NCBI GenBank assembly: GCA_031277255.1
Contig: JAITMS010000123.1
Location: forward strand, 1 to 64,000
Length of the DNA: 64,000 nt
Direction of reading: 5' to 3'
Origin: Azonexus sp.
GTDB lineage: Bacteria; Pseudomonadota; Gammaproteobacteria; Burkholderiales; Rhodocyclaceae
Both the position numbers and the translations under genes were made by a program. Under the pieces are notes generated by a model. It was not told the origin of the DNA. It saw only the letters and a program-made list of their open reading frames with translations, and ran no database searches. Shown piece after piece: positions 42,063 to 51,662 of this stretch. Numbering within the stretch: position 1 is the stretch's first letter; every line of letters begins with the position of its first letter.

Positions 42063-43583
42063 ATGGACATGAAAACAGACAAAAAAAAGTTGGGCCTCAA
42101 GGAAAAATACAAGCTCCTGACCCGCGATCTCGGCTGGGAAACCACGTATCACACGGCGGACGAGGTTTTTCCCTACGTCAAATACGAAGGCATCAAGGTG
42201 CACGACTGGGGCAAGTGGGAAGATCCCTTCCGCCTGACGATGGACGCCTACTGGAAATACCAGGCCGAGAAGGAGCGCAAATACTACGCCATCATCGACG
42301 CCCACGCTCAGAACAACGGCCATTTGCACATCACGGATGCCCGTTATTTATCGGCCCTGAAACTTTTCGTGCAAGCCATCAGCCCCGGCGAGTACGCGGC
42401 AGGCAAGGGCTTTGCCCGGCTGGGCCGCGAGTTTCCCGGCGTCGGCCCGCGTGTCGCCTGCCAGATGCAGGCCATTGACGAAATCCGCCACGCCCAGACG
42501 CAGATTCACGCCATGTCGAACTACAACAAGTTCTACAACGGCTTTCACGCCTTTGCCGACGCCCGTGACCGCATGTGGTACTGCTCCCTGCCGCGCTCCT
42601 TCTTTGATGATGCGCTGTCGGCGGGGCCGTTTGAATTTATGATCGCCATCGGCTTCAGCTTTGAGTATGTGCTTACTAACCTGCTGTTCGTCCCTTTCAT
42701 GTCCGGCGCTGCCTACAACGGCGACATGGCGACCGTGACCTTCGGCTTTTCGGCGCAGTCGGACGAAGCCCGCCATATGACCTTGGGCCTGGAGTGCATC
42801 AAGTTCATGCTGGAGCAGGACCCGGACAATCTGCCCATCGTCCAGCGCTGGATCGACAAGTGGTTCTGGCGTGGTTTCCGCATCCTCGGCGTGGTCGGCA
42901 CGATGATGGACTACATGTTGCCCAAGCGCGTCATGTCGTGGCGCGAGGCGTTTGAAATTTACGGCGCGGGCAATGGCGGCGCTCTGTTCAACGACCTCGC
43001 CCGTTACGGCGTGCGGCTGCCGCTGGAATGGAACGACGCCGTCAAGGCGCTCGACCACATGACCCATCAGCTCAATCTCGGCCTCTACCAGTGGAGTTTC
43101 GGCACCGCCTTCCACACCGGCATTCCGTCCGATGAGGATATGGCCTGGCTCTCAAAGAAATATCCCGATACCTTCGACAAGTATTACCGCCCGCGCTGGG
43201 AGCACATCAAAAAATTGAAGGAAGCCGGGACGCCGTTCGTCAATACTGGCCTCGCCAAGCTCTGCCAGGTCTGCCAGATTCCGACGCCCTACACCGAGCC
43301 GGATGACCCGACTGCGCTCTGCCTGCGCGAAAGCGAATACAAGGGCGAGCTTTATCACTTCTGCTCCGACGGCTGCCAGCGCATTTTCCATGACGAGCCG
43401 GAAAAATACATTCAGGCTGTCCTGCCCATGCCGCAACTGTTCCAGCCGCCGCTTGGCGGCGACATCGGCGCCTGGATGAACTGGGTCGGCCTGAAAAACG
43501 GCGTCGACAACGGCGATTACGACGGTTCCGAAGACCAGAAGAATTTTGCCGCGTGGCGCGCCACCGCCACCAGCAACCAGTGA
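42063..43583 (+). CDS. dmpN: Phenol hydroxylase P3, oxygenase alpha subunit
   Basis: A 506-aa diiron subunit that hydroxylates phenol to catechol. The two iron-binding ExxH motifs are in AIDEIRHAQTQ (about residue 140) and QSDEARHMTLG (about residue 235). A C-terminal Cys set (KLCQVCQIP, HFCSDGC) matches the zinc site seen in DmpN-type structures. The start MDMKTDKKKLGLKEKYKLL is the family N-terminus, with AAGGAA upstream. Confidence 0.96.
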   Translation: MDMKTDKKKLGLKEKYKLLTRDLGWETTYHTADEVFPYVKYEGIKVHDWGKWEDPFRLTMDAYWKYQAEKERKYYAIIDAHAQNNGHLHITDARYLSALKLFVQAISPGEYAAGKGFARLGREFPGVGPRVACQMQAIDEIRHAQTQIHAMSNYNKFYNGFHAFADARDRMWYCSLPRSFFDDALSAGPFEFMIAIGFSFEYVLTNLLFVPFMSGAAYNGDMATVTFGFSAQSDEARHMTLGLECIKFMLEQDPDNLPIVQRWIDKWFWRGFRILGVVGTMMDYMLPKRVMSWREAFEIYGAGNGGALFNDLARYGVRLPLEWNDAVKALDHMTHQLNLGLYQWSFGTAFHTGIPSDEDMAWLSKKYPDTFDKYYRPRWEHIKKLKEAGTPFVNTGLAKLCQVCQIPTPYTEPDDPTALCLRESEYKGELYHFCSDGCQRIFHDEPEKYIQAVLPMPQLFQPPLGGDIGAWMNWVGLKNGVDNGDYDGSEDQKNFAAWRATATSNQ

Positions 43584-43603
43584 TTCGGCAAAGGAGAGAG
43601 ATC

Positions 43604-43954
43604 ATGGCAGTGGCTTCGACCAAACCCTATATCGGCGCGCCGCGTGACACCGTCGCTAATTTCAACGGCAAACAGCTCGTTTATGTCTGCTGGGAGCATC
43701 ACCTGCTTTTCGCTTCGTCGCTGATGTTCTGCGTCGAGCCGGAGATGACTCTGGGCGATTTTTTGCACCATACCGTCAGGCCGCTGTTGGAAGCCGACCC
43801 GGACAGCGCCGCGCTCGACTTTACGCGGGCCGAATGGCAAAAGGCAAAAATTGCCTGGACGCCCGATTTCAACGCCAGCCTCGCCGCCAATGGCATCCGC
43901 CACAAGGAACTGCTGCGCTTCCACACGCCGGGACTCAACAGTCTGGGGGCGTGA
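43604..43954 (+). CDS. dmpO: Phenol hydroxylase P4, oxygenase gamma subunit
   Basis: A 116-aa third subunit of the hydroxylase: ALGAP-like start (KPYIGAPRDTVANFNGKQLV) and the conserved YVCWEHHLLFASSLMF. It completes the (alpha-beta-gamma)2 oxygenase. AAGGAGAG precedes the ATG. Confidence 0.93.
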   Translation: MAVASTKPYIGAPRDTVANFNGKQLVYVCWEHHLLFASSLMFCVEPEMTLGDFLHHTVRPLLEADPDSAALDFTRAEWQKAKIAWTPDFNASLAANGIRHKELLRFHTPGLNSLGA

Positions 43955-43978
43955 ATCGGGAATCAGGAATCCGTAAAT

Positions 43979-45037
43979 ATGACTTATCAACTGACCATTG
44001 AACCCCTGGGCCAGACTGTCGCGGTCGAGGCCGGGCAGACGCTGCTCGACGCCGCCTTGCGGGCTGGTGTTTATTTGCCCCACGCCTGTTGTCACGGCCT
44101 TTGCGCCACCTGCAAGGTGCAGGTGGTCGAGGGCGACATCGAGCACGGCAAGGCGTCGAGTTTTGCCCTCATGGATTTCGAGCGCGAGGAGGGCAAATGT
44201 CTTGCCTGCTGTGCAAGAGCGGAAAGCGATGTTGTCATCGAGGCGGAAATCGAAGAAGACCCCGATTCGGAAAATCTGCCGGTGAGCGACTTCGCTGGCG
44301 TGGTGACGGCGATTGAAACCCTGACGCCGACCATCAAGGCCGTCCGCATCACGCTCGATGCCGCCGGAATGCGCTTTCAGGCCGGGCAGTACATCAATCT
44401 CGAATTGCCGGAAGGCATCGGCAGCCGCGCTTTTTCCATTGCCAGCCCGCCTGCCGCCAGTCCTGAAATCGAGCTGAACGTCCGCATCGTGCCGGGTGGT
44501 CAGGGTACGACCTACATCCACGAGCAGATGCGGGTCGGCGAAAAAATCCGCCTGACCGGGCCGTATGGCCGCTTCTTCGTCAAAAAGTCGGCGCGGACGC
44601 CGGTGCTGTTCATGGCCGGTGGTTCGGGCCTCTCCAGCCCGCGTTCGATGATTCTCGACCTGCTTGACGAAGGCTTTGCCCTGCCCATCACGCTGGTCTA
44701 CGGCCAGCGCCATCGCGGCGAGCTGTATGACCACGAGCAGTTTGTCGAGCTGGCGGCCCGGCACGCCAATTTCACCTATCTCCCGGCGCTCTCCGATGAG
44801 CCGCCGGAGAGCGATTGGACGGGTTTTCGCGGCTTTGTTCACGAAGCGGCGAAGGCGCATTTCAACAACGATTTCCGGGGCTGGAAGGCGTATCTGTGCG
44901 GGCCGCCGCAGATGGTCGATGCCGCGATCACAGCCTTGATGCAGGGGCGTCTGTTCGAGCGCGACATTTACACCGAGAAATTCATTTCGGCAGCCGATGC
45001 GCAACAGGTGCGCAGTCCGCTGTTCCGTTCCCTCTGA
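43979..45037 (+). CDS. dmpP: Phenol hydroxylase P5, NADH reductase
   Basis: A 352-aa reductase. The N-terminal ferredoxin domain has the motif CCHGLCATC with the fourth Cys in CLACCA; the FAD domain has RAFSIAS and the NAD domain MAGGSGLSSPRSM and YLCGPPQMVDA. It passes electrons from NADH to the diiron site. Confidence 0.94.
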   Translation: MTYQLTIEPLGQTVAVEAGQTLLDAALRAGVYLPHACCHGLCATCKVQVVEGDIEHGKASSFALMDFEREEGKCLACCARAESDVVIEAEIEEDPDSENLPVSDFAGVVTAIETLTPTIKAVRITLDAAGMRFQAGQYINLELPEGIGSRAFSIASPPAASPEIELNVRIVPGGQGTTYIHEQMRVGEKIRLTGPYGRFFVKKSARTPVLFMAGGSGLSSPRSMILDLLDEGFALPITLVYGQRHRGELYDHEQFVELAARHANFTYLPALSDEPPESDWTGFRGFVHEAAKAHFNNDFRGWKAYLCGPPQMVDAAITALMQGRLFERDIYTEKFISAADAQQVRSPLFRSL

Positions 45038-45050
45038 ATCAGGAGTTGCC

Positions 45051-46511
45051 ATGCAAGGGATCAAAAATTTCATCAACGGCGAATTTGTCGACGCCGCGAC
45101 GGGCAAGCATTTCGAGAAGCGCTCGCCGGTCGATGGCAAGGTCATCGCCCATATCGCCGAGGCCGGCCAGGCCGATGTCGACGCCGCCGTGGTCGCGGCG
45201 CAGGAGGCGCTCAAGGGCGAGTGGGGCAAACTCACCGTCGATCAGCGCGTCGACCTGCTTTACGGCGTCGCCAACGAAATCAGCCGCCGTTTCGAGGATT
45301 TTGTTGCCGCCGAAATGGCCGATACCGGCCAGCCTCGGCATGTCATGACGAGCGCCTTCATTCCGCGCGGGGCGGCCAATTTCAAGGTTTTTGCCGATAT
45401 CATCAAGAATGTGCCGAACGAATCTTTCCCGATGGCCACACCGGATGGCCGCGGCGCGCTGAATTACGCGATTCGTGTACCCAAGGGTGTCATTGCGGTC
45501 ATCAGCCCGTGGAACGCGCCGTTTCTGCTGATGACCTGGAAAGTCGGCCCGGCGCTCGCCTGCGGCAATACGGTGGTCGTCAAGCCTTCGGAAGAAACAC
45601 CGATGACGACGACGCTCCTGGGCGAAGTGATGAACACGGTTGGCATGCCCAAGGGCGTCTACAACGTCATCCACGGCTTTGGCCCCGATTCGGCGGGGGA
45701 ATTTCTGACCCGGCATCCCTTGGTCGACGCCATCACCTTCACCGGCGAAACCCGCACCGGCACGGCGATTATGAAGGCCGCCGCCGAAGGGGTGCGCGAT
45801 GTGTCGTTTGAACTGGGCGGCAAAAACGCCGGTATCGTCTTTGCCGACACCGATTTCACGGCGGCGGTCGAGGGGATTTTCCGCTCCGCCTTCTTGAATT
45901 CCGGTCAGGTTTGTCTGGGCACCGAGCGCGTCTATGTCGAGCGCCCGATTTTCGAGCGTTTTGTCCTGGCGCTCAAAGCCAAATGCGAAGCGGTCAAGTT
46001 TGGCCGACCCGACGATCACGCGGCCAATTATGGCCCGCTCATCAGCGATGAACATCGGCAAAAAGTGCTGTCCTACTACAGCAAAGCGGTCGAGGAGGGC
46101 GCTACCGTCGTCACCGGCGGCGGCATCCCGCCCATGTCGGCGGATCTTGCGGGCGGCAACTGGATTCAACCGACCATCTGGACGGGGCTGCCGGAAACAG
46201 CGGCGGTGGTGCGCGAGGAAATTTTCGGCCCGTGCTGCCACATCCGCCCCTTTGAGAGCGAAGACGAAGTCGTCAATCTCGCCAATGCCACGGATTACGG
46301 GCTGTCGACGACGATCTGGACGAGCGACCTGTCTCGCGCCCATCGCCTCGCGGCCAGGATTGACGTTGGCGTTACCTGGGTCAATAGCTGGTTCCTGCGC
46401 GATTTGCGCACGGCTTTTGGCGGCGCCAAACAATCCGGCATCGGCCGCGAAGGCGGCGTGCATTCGCTGGAGTTCTACACCGAAACACGCAATATCTGCG
46501 TCAAACTCTAA
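45051..46511 (+). CDS. dmpC: 2-hydroxymuconic semialdehyde dehydrogenase
   Basis: A 486-aa aldehyde dehydrogenase. The catalytic Cys is in NSGQVCLGTERVYVE, the general base Glu in SFELGGKNAG, and the Asn in SPWNAPFLLMTWK. It turns the semialdehyde to 2-hydroxymuconate (4-oxalocrotonate branch). First of the meta lower-pathway genes, 13 bp after dmpP. Confidence 0.93.
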   Translation: MQGIKNFINGEFVDAATGKHFEKRSPVDGKVIAHIAEAGQADVDAAVVAAQEALKGEWGKLTVDQRVDLLYGVANEISRRFEDFVAAEMADTGQPRHVMTSAFIPRGAANFKVFADIIKNVPNESFPMATPDGRGALNYAIRVPKGVIAVISPWNAPFLLMTWKVGPALACGNTVVVKPSEETPMTTTLLGEVMNTVGMPKGVYNVIHGFGPDSAGEFLTRHPLVDAITFTGETRTGTAIMKAAAEGVRDVSFELGGKNAGIVFADTDFTAAVEGIFRSAFLNSGQVCLGTERVYVERPIFERFVLALKAKCEAVKFGRPDDHAANYGPLISDEHRQKVLSYYSKAVEEGATVVTGGGIPPMSADLAGGNWIQPTIWTGLPETAAVVREEIFGPCCHIRPFESEDEVVNLANATDYGLSTTIWTSDLSRAHRLAARIDVGVTWVNSWFLRDLRTAFGGAKQSGIGREGGVHSLEFYTETRNICVKL

Positions 46512-46520
46512 GAGGTTTGT

Positions 46521-47318
46521 ATGGATGACAAGACGATTCGGCGCTACGGCGACGAACTTTACGAAGCCTGGCTGACCCGCCGCACCGTGCCACCGCTGCT
46601 GGAGCGCGAGCCGGAAATGACGCTGGATGACGCCTACGGCATCCAGTTGCGCATGATCGAGCGGCGGGTGGCGGCGGGTGAGTCCATCGTCGGCAAGAAA
46701 ATCGGCGTCACGAGTAAGCCGGTGCAGGAGTTTCTCGGCGTTTTTCAGCCCGATTTCGGCCAGTTGACCTCCGGCATGGTGTATCAGGAAGGCGAGACCA
46801 TTGATCTGGGCAAGCTCATCCAGCCGAAGGCCGAGGCCGAACTCGCCTTCGTGCTCAAGGATGACCTGATCGGCCCCGGGATTACGGCGATGGACGTGAT
46901 CCGCGCCACCGATTATGTCGCGCCCTGCTTCGAGATTGTCGATTCACGCATCACCGACTGGCGGATCAAGATTCAGGATACCGTCGCCGACAACGCCTCT
47001 TGCGGCGTTTACGTCATCGGCCAAACGCGCGGCGACCCGCGGCGGATCGATATCACGCTGGCGGGCATGGTGCTGGAAAAGAACGGCGAGCTGTTTTCGA
47101 CCGGCGTCGGCGCCGCCGTCCAGGGTTCGCCGGCCAATGCCGTGGCCTGGCTGGCCAACACGCTGGGCCGGCAGGGCATCCCTTTTCGCGCTGGCGAGGT
47201 CATCTTGTCCGGCTCGCAATCGGCGCTGGTGCCGGTGGCCGATGGCGATGAGCTGGTGTGCGCTGTCGGCGGTCTTGGCTGCTGCCGCGTCAGGTTTGCC
47301 GGAAGGAGCGCGGTATGA
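46521..47318 (+). CDS. dmpE: 2-oxopent-4-enoate hydratase
   Basis: A 265-aa hydratase/decarboxylase-family enzyme. GKKIGVTSKPVQEFLGVFQPDFG and QDTVADNASCG identify the hydratase (DmpE) rather than the decarboxylase paralogue next door. It adds water to give 4-hydroxy-2-oxovalerate. Overlaps dmpH by 4 nt; the two proteins form a complex in related systems. Confidence 0.92.
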   Translation: MDDKTIRRYGDELYEAWLTRRTVPPLLEREPEMTLDDAYGIQLRMIERRVAAGESIVGKKIGVTSKPVQEFLGVFQPDFGQLTSGMVYQEGETIDLGKLIQPKAEAELAFVLKDDLIGPGITAMDVIRATDYVAPCFEIVDSRITDWRIKIQDTVADNASCGVYVIGQTRGDPRRIDITLAGMVLEKNGELFSTGVGAAVQGSPANAVAWLANTLGRQGIPFRAGEVILSGSQSALVPVADGDELVCAVGGLGCCRVRFAGRSAV

Positions 47319-48115
47319 GCCAATTGACGCTTTCCCGCGAGGACATCGTGCGCCTCTCTGAACGGGTCGAAGGGGCGCAATTGCACGCTTGCCCCATCCC
47401 CAAACTGACCGATGACTATCCGGCCATGACGGTTGCCGACGGCTACGCCGTGCAGGCCGAATTGCGCCGCCGTTACATCGCCCGCGGTCACCGGCTGGTC
47501 GGCTGGAAAGCCGGGCTGACCTCACAGGCGAAGATGCGGCAAATGGGCGTCAATGCGCCTTCCATCGGTTTTCTCACCGACCGCATGGCGCGGCCCGAAA
47601 ATTCGGCGATCACGACTTCCGACCTGGTGCATCCGCGCGTCGAATGTGAAATTGCCTTCGTCACCGGGCAGACCTTGCGTGGCCCCGGCTGCACCCGGCA
47701 GGATGTCCTTGCGGCGACGGCCTATGTCTTGCCAGCGGTCGAAATCATCGACTCGCGCTTTGCCGGGTTCAAGTTCGATCTGCCCAGCGTCATTGCCGAT
47801 AACGGCTCGTCCGCCCGCTATGTCGGTGGTGGCCGTCCGCGCTACGCCCAGGATCTCGACCTGCGAACGCTGGGCGTGGTCATGGAAAAAAACGGCGAAA
47901 TGGTGGCTATGGCCGCCAGCGCCGCCGTCATGGGCCATCCGGCGGAGGCGATCGCCATGCTGGTCAATATCCTCGCCGAGCAGGGCGAGGAGCTGGCGGC
48001 GGGCAGCTTCGTGATGAGCGGCGGCATTACCGAAGCCATCCCGGTCAAGCCCGGCGACAACGTGATTGCGCGCTTTCAGGAACTGGGCAGCGTGTCCATG
48101 CGCTTTATCGAATAA
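47315..48115 (+). CDS. dmpH: 4-oxalocrotonate decarboxylase
   Basis: A 266-aa enzyme paralogous to DmpE: GWKAGLTSQAKMRQMGVNAP and VIADNGSSARYVGG are DmpH-type signatures. It removes CO2 from 2-oxohex-3-enedioate. The ATG at 47315 has GGAAGGAG upstream. Confidence 0.92.
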   Translation: MSQLTLSREDIVRLSERVEGAQLHACPIPKLTDDYPAMTVADGYAVQAELRRRYIARGHRLVGWKAGLTSQAKMRQMGVNAPSIGFLTDRMARPENSAITTSDLVHPRVECEIAFVTGQTLRGPGCTRQDVLAATAYVLPAVEIIDSRFAGFKFDLPSVIADNGSSARYVGGGRPRYAQDLDLRTLGVVMEKNGEMVAMAASAAVMGHPAEAIAMLVNILAEQGEELAAGSFVMSGGITEAIPVKPGDNVIARFQELGSVSMRFIE

Positions 48116-48142
48116 CAAACGACCCCACTGAGGAGAGTATTG

Positions 48143-48382
48143 ATGCCAATTATCGAAATGCACCTGATGCAAGGGCGCAGCAAAGAACAAAAGCGCAAGG
48201 CCGCCCGGATGGTGACGGAAGCGGTCATTCAATCGCTGGGCGTGCGGCCCGAAAGCGTCCGTATCCTGATTACCGAACACAGCCCGGAGGAATTTTCCGT
48301 GGCCGGGGTGACGATGGGCGCCAAGGCCGAAAGCAGCGGTACAGCCGATGCCGACAAGGAGATCGACTATGAAGAAAGTTAA
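48143..48382 (+). CDS. dmpI: 4-oxalocrotonate tautomerase
   Basis: A 79-aa tautomerase. The catalytic Pro1 (after Met removal: [11 protein letters not shown]), Arg11 and the later Arg in [10 protein letters not shown] are present. A C-terminal tail of about 20 acidic/small residues makes it longer than the 62-aa classical enzyme. It isomerises 2-hydroxymuconate for the decarboxylase. Overlaps dmpF by 14 nt. Confidence 0.9.
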   Translation: MPIIEMHLMQGRSKEQKRKAARMVTEAVIQSLGVRPESVRILITEHSPEEFSVAGVTMGAKAESSGTADADKEIDYEES

Positions 48383-49286
48383 ATGCGCCTTGATCGGCTC
48401 CGGCAATATCGGCGCCGATCTCATTTACAAAATCCAGCGCAGCCCGTTTCTTGAGCCGGTCTGGATGGTCGGCATCGACCCCGCTTCGGAGGGTTTGCGG
48501 CGCGCCGCCGGGATCGGCCTGAAAACGACGGCGGCAGGCGTCGATGGCCTCTTGCCGCATATTCTGGCCGACAACATCCAGATCGCCTTTGACGCCACTT
48601 CGGCCTATGTCCATGCCGAAAATTCACGCAAACTCAATGCTCTGGGCGTGATGATGATCGACCTTACGCCCGCCGCCATCGGCCCGCTCTGCGTGCCGCC
48701 GGTCAATCTGCGCGAACACGCCGACCGGGTGGAGATGAATGTGAACATGATTTCCTGCGCCGGTCAGGCGACCATTCCGATCGTCTTTGCCGTTTCCAGA
48801 GTGCAGAGCGTCGCTTACGGCGAGATCATTGCCAGCCTCGCCTCCAAATCCGTCGGCCCCGGCACGCGCGCCAATCTCGATGAATTCACCTACACCACGT
48901 CGAGCGCCATCGAGCAGGTTGGCGGGGCGAGGAAAGGCAAGGCGCTGGCCATCATCAACCCGGCGGAACCGCCGATGCTGATGCGCAACACCATCTACTG
49001 CCTGACCGACGAAGAACCCGACCAGAAGCGAATTAGCGAATCCATCGAGGAGATGATCGGCGAAGTGCGGAAATACGTGCCGGGTTACCGGCTGGTCAAC
49101 GGCCCGCTGTTCGACGGCAAGAAAGTCGCTGTCTTCATGGAGGTTTCGGGCTTGGGCGATTACCTGCCGAAATATGCCGGCAATCTCGACATTATGACCG
49201 CGGCGGCGACGCGCACGGCGGAGATGTTCGCCGAAGAAATCCTCACCGGGAAAATCCAGTTGCAGCCCTTGAAGGAGGCTGCGTAA
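48369..49286 (+). CDS. dmpF: Acetaldehyde dehydrogenase (acylating)
   Basis: A 305-aa enzyme making acetyl-CoA from acetaldehyde, NAD+ and CoA. The NAD motif [15 protein letters not shown] and the catalytic Cys in [14 protein letters not shown] are intact. It channels acetaldehyde from the aldolase DmpG, whose start overlaps its stop by 1 nt. Confidence 0.95.
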   Translation: MKKVKCALIGSGNIGADLIYKIQRSPFLEPVWMVGIDPASEGLRRAAGIGLKTTAAGVDGLLPHILADNIQIAFDATSAYVHAENSRKLNALGVMMIDLTPAAIGPLCVPPVNLREHADRVEMNVNMISCAGQATIPIVFAVSRVQSVAYGEIIASLASKSVGPGTRANLDEFTYTTSSAIEQVGGARKGKALAIINPAEPPMLMRNTIYCLTDEEPDQKRISESIEEMIGEVRKYVPGYRLVNGPLFDGKKVAVFMEVSGLGDYLPKYAGNLDIMTAAATRTAEMFAEEILTGKIQLQPLKEAA

Positions 49287-50341
49287 TGAGCGAAAACACC
49301 CTACGCGGTCGCAAGATTATCCTCCACGACATGTGCCTGCGCGATGGTATGCACGCCAAGGGCGAGCAGATCAGCACCGAGGAAATGGCGCGGATCGCCA
49401 CGGCGCTTGATGACGCTGGCGTGCCGCTCATCCAGGTCAGCCACGGCGCGGGTCTGGGCGGCAATTCCCTGCAACACGGCTTTGCCCCGCACAGTAACGA
49501 AGAATACTGGGATGCGGTGATTCCCCGCCTCAAACAGGCCAAGGCCTCGGTGCTGCTCCTGCCCGGCCTCGGCACCATGAAAGAATTGCAATCGGCTTGG
49601 GATCACGGCGTGCGTAGCGTCCACGTCGCCACCCATTGCACCGAAGCCGACACCTCGCCGCAGCACATTGCCTATGCCCGCAAGCTCGGCATGGACACCA
49701 CCGGTTTCCTGATGATGGCCCATCTGAATACGCCGACAGGGCTGGCCGAGCAGGGCAAACTCATGGAGTCCTACGGCGCGCATAGTGTTTACATCACCGA
49801 TTCGGCGGGCTACCTGCTGCCGGAAGATGTCAAGACGCGGGTTGCGGCGCTGCGCGATGTCTTGCAGCCGGAAACCGAAATCGGTTTTCACGGCCACAAC
49901 AACATGGGCATGGGCATTGCCAATTCGCTCGCCGCCATTGCCGCCGGGGCCACGCGCATCGACGCTTCGGTCGGCGGCCTGGGCGCGGGCGCGGGCAATA
50001 CGCCGCTCGAAGTGTTCGTCGCCGTCTGCGAGCGCATGGGCATCGTCACCGGCTGCGACCTGTTCAAGCTGATGGATATGGCCGAGGAGATCATCTTCCC
50101 GCTCATGGATCACATCGTCCGCGTCGACCGCGCCTCGCTGACGCTGGGTTTCGCTGGCGTCTATTCGACCTTCCTGCTCCACGCCAATCGCGCCGCCGCC
50201 CGCTTTGGCATCCCGGCCCGCGATATTCTGGTCGAACTGGGCCGCAAAAAAATGATCGGCGGGCAAGAGGATATGATTATCGACACCGCCATGACGATGG
50301 CCAAAGCGCGCGGACTGCTGAAAGAAACGGTAGCGGCCTGA
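49286..50341 (+). CDS. dmpG: 4-hydroxy-2-oxovalerate aldolase
   Basis: A 351-aa HMG-CoA-lyase-like TIM barrel. The start [17 protein letters not shown], the metal ligands in [12 protein letters not shown] and the [13 protein letters not shown] segment are conserved. It splits 4-hydroxy-2-oxovalerate to pyruvate and acetaldehyde. Confidence 0.95.
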   Translation: MSENTLRGRKIILHDMCLRDGMHAKGEQISTEEMARIATALDDAGVPLIQVSHGAGLGGNSLQHGFAPHSNEEYWDAVIPRLKQAKASVLLLPGLGTMKELQSAWDHGVRSVHVATHCTEADTSPQHIAYARKLGMDTTGFLMMAHLNTPTGLAEQGKLMESYGAHSVYITDSAGYLLPEDVKTRVAALRDVLQPETEIGFHGHNNMGMGIANSLAAIAAGATRIDASVGGLGAGAGNTPLEVFVAVCERMGIVTGCDLFKLMDMAEEIIFPLMDHIVRVDRASLTLGFAGVYSTFLLHANRAAARFGIPARDILVELGRKKMIGGQEDMIIDTAMTMAKARGLLKETVAA

Positions 50342-50343
50342 AT

Positions 50344-51099
50344 ATGGCGAGTGAACAGGAGTGGGTTGTTATCGTCGGCGCAACTGGCGCGTTCGGATCG
50401 GTCATGATCGAACGGCTAACCAGGCGCGGCTTGGGCGTTGTCGCCGTGGCCCGCGGCGCGGCAAGCCTGGCGGCGCTGGCAAAAGCCAATCAGCGGGTGT
50501 TGCCGTGCGTTGCCGATATTGCCGCCGACGCCTCGATCAAAACCATCGCCGCCGCCTTGCCGGGGCCGGTCAGAATGGCGGTTCATGGCCCCGGCGTCAG
50601 TGTCGCTGGCGGCGTGCTGACGGTGGCGACGGCGGCGCTGGCCGAGGCCGTCAATATCAAGGTCGGCGGCCTGTTGCGCCTGGTTCGCGCGGTTGATGAG
50701 CGTCTTGGCGTCAATTCCCGTCTGGTCGCCATCGGCGGCCACTACGGTTTTGAACCGAGCGCCTACGCGGCTGCGGCGGGAGTGGCGAACGCCGCTCTGG
50801 TCAATGTCGTCCGGCAACTCAGCCTGGCTTACGGCGAGCGTGGCGTCAGCGCCCATCTCATTGCTCCTGGCCCGGCCGATACCGAGCGTCTGCGCCGCAT
50901 CGCCGCCGACCGCGCCAAGCTGCAAGGCGTCAGTGTCGACGCCGTACTGGCGGCGATGCGAGCCGAATCCTCGCTCGGCGCTTTCACCGAACCCGGACAG
51001 GTGGCTTGGGCCGTCGACATGCTCCTCGCCCCGGAAGCCGCCGCCATGACCGGCTCGTCGCTCATGCTCGACGCCGGTCGCCGACGCGGGTTGCCCTGA
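50344..51099 (+). CDS. SDR-fold protein lacking catalytic residues
   Basis: A 251-aa short-chain dehydrogenase-like protein. The cofactor motif GATGAFG is intact near the N-terminus and the C-terminal TGSSLMLDAGRR matches SDRs. At the active site, however, the expected Ser reads GG in VAIGGHYGF and the YxxxK motif reads YAAAA, so the Lys is missing. It may bind a nucleotide without ordinary SDR catalysis. It starts 2 nt after dmpG and belongs to the operon; its place in the pathway is unknown. Confidence 0.8.
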   Translation: MASEQEWVVIVGATGAFGSVMIERLTRRGLGVVAVARGAASLAALAKANQRVLPCVADIAADASIKTIAAALPGPVRMAVHGPGVSVAGGVLTVATAALAEAVNIKVGGLLRLVRAVDERLGVNSRLVAIGGHYGFEPSAYAAAAGVANAALVNVVRQLSLAYGERGVSAHLIAPGPADTERLRRIAADRAKLQGVSVDAVLAAMRAESSLGAFTEPGQVAWAVDMLLAPEAAAMTGSSLMLDAGRRRGLP

Positions 51100-51109
51100 G
51101 AGAAAAGCA

Positions 51110-51517
51110 ATGCCCATTCTCAACATCCATCTGGTCAGCGGCCAGCATGATCCGGCCAAGGTCGATGCCCTGCTCAAGCGTTGCAGCGAATCCTTCGCTG
51201 CCGGTCTCTGCTGTCCGATCGACCGTGTCCGTGTTTTCGTGACTGAACACGCGCCCCGCCACTACTGCGTTGGCGGGCAACTGGTCAGCGAAACGGGCAT
51301 GACAGCGCCGTACTTCTCCTTCATCGTTCTCGACGACCGGCCTCTGGTGGTGCGGCAAAAACTCCTCAGCGCCTTTACCGATCACATCGTCGAATTGCTG
51401 GGGGCGCCGCGAGAACGGGTGCGCGGCGGCATCATGCCGGTCGCCGCCGCCGATTGGAGCATCGGTGGCCAAGCGGCCAGCCTGCTGCGTCAGACCGAAA
51501 TCGAAGCGCGGCGGTAA
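51110..51517 (+). CDS. Internally duplicated tautomerase-superfamily protein
   Basis: A 135-aa protein made of two 4-oxalocrotonate-tautomerase-like units. The first (PILNIHLVSGQHDPAKVDAL through DRVRVFVTEHAPRHYCVGGQ) keeps Pro1. The second (PYFSFIVLDDRPLVVRQKLL through ERVRGGIMPVAAADWSIGGQ) repeats the same beta-alpha-beta pattern with an internal Pro that cannot be a terminal catalytic base. Fused forms such as cis-CaaD and MSAD have this build. It is the last gene of the meta operon, 10 bp after the SDR-like gene; substrate unknown. Confidence 0.75.
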   Translation: MPILNIHLVSGQHDPAKVDALLKRCSESFAAGLCCPIDRVRVFVTEHAPRHYCVGGQLVSETGMTAPYFSFIVLDDRPLVVRQKLLSAFTDHIVELLGAPRERVRGGIMPVAAADWSIGGQAASLLRQTEIEARR

Positions 51518-51662
51518 GCGGCGCAGCCGAACAGCGCCTGTTTCTCAGAATATGCCATTGCCCTGCGCCCGACGATGCGTCGGTGCGGGGCGAGGCGACA
51601 TTGCTGATATGATTTCCCCTTGTCATGGATCGCGGCTGGGTCGGCTCGCGCGGGAGAGGATG

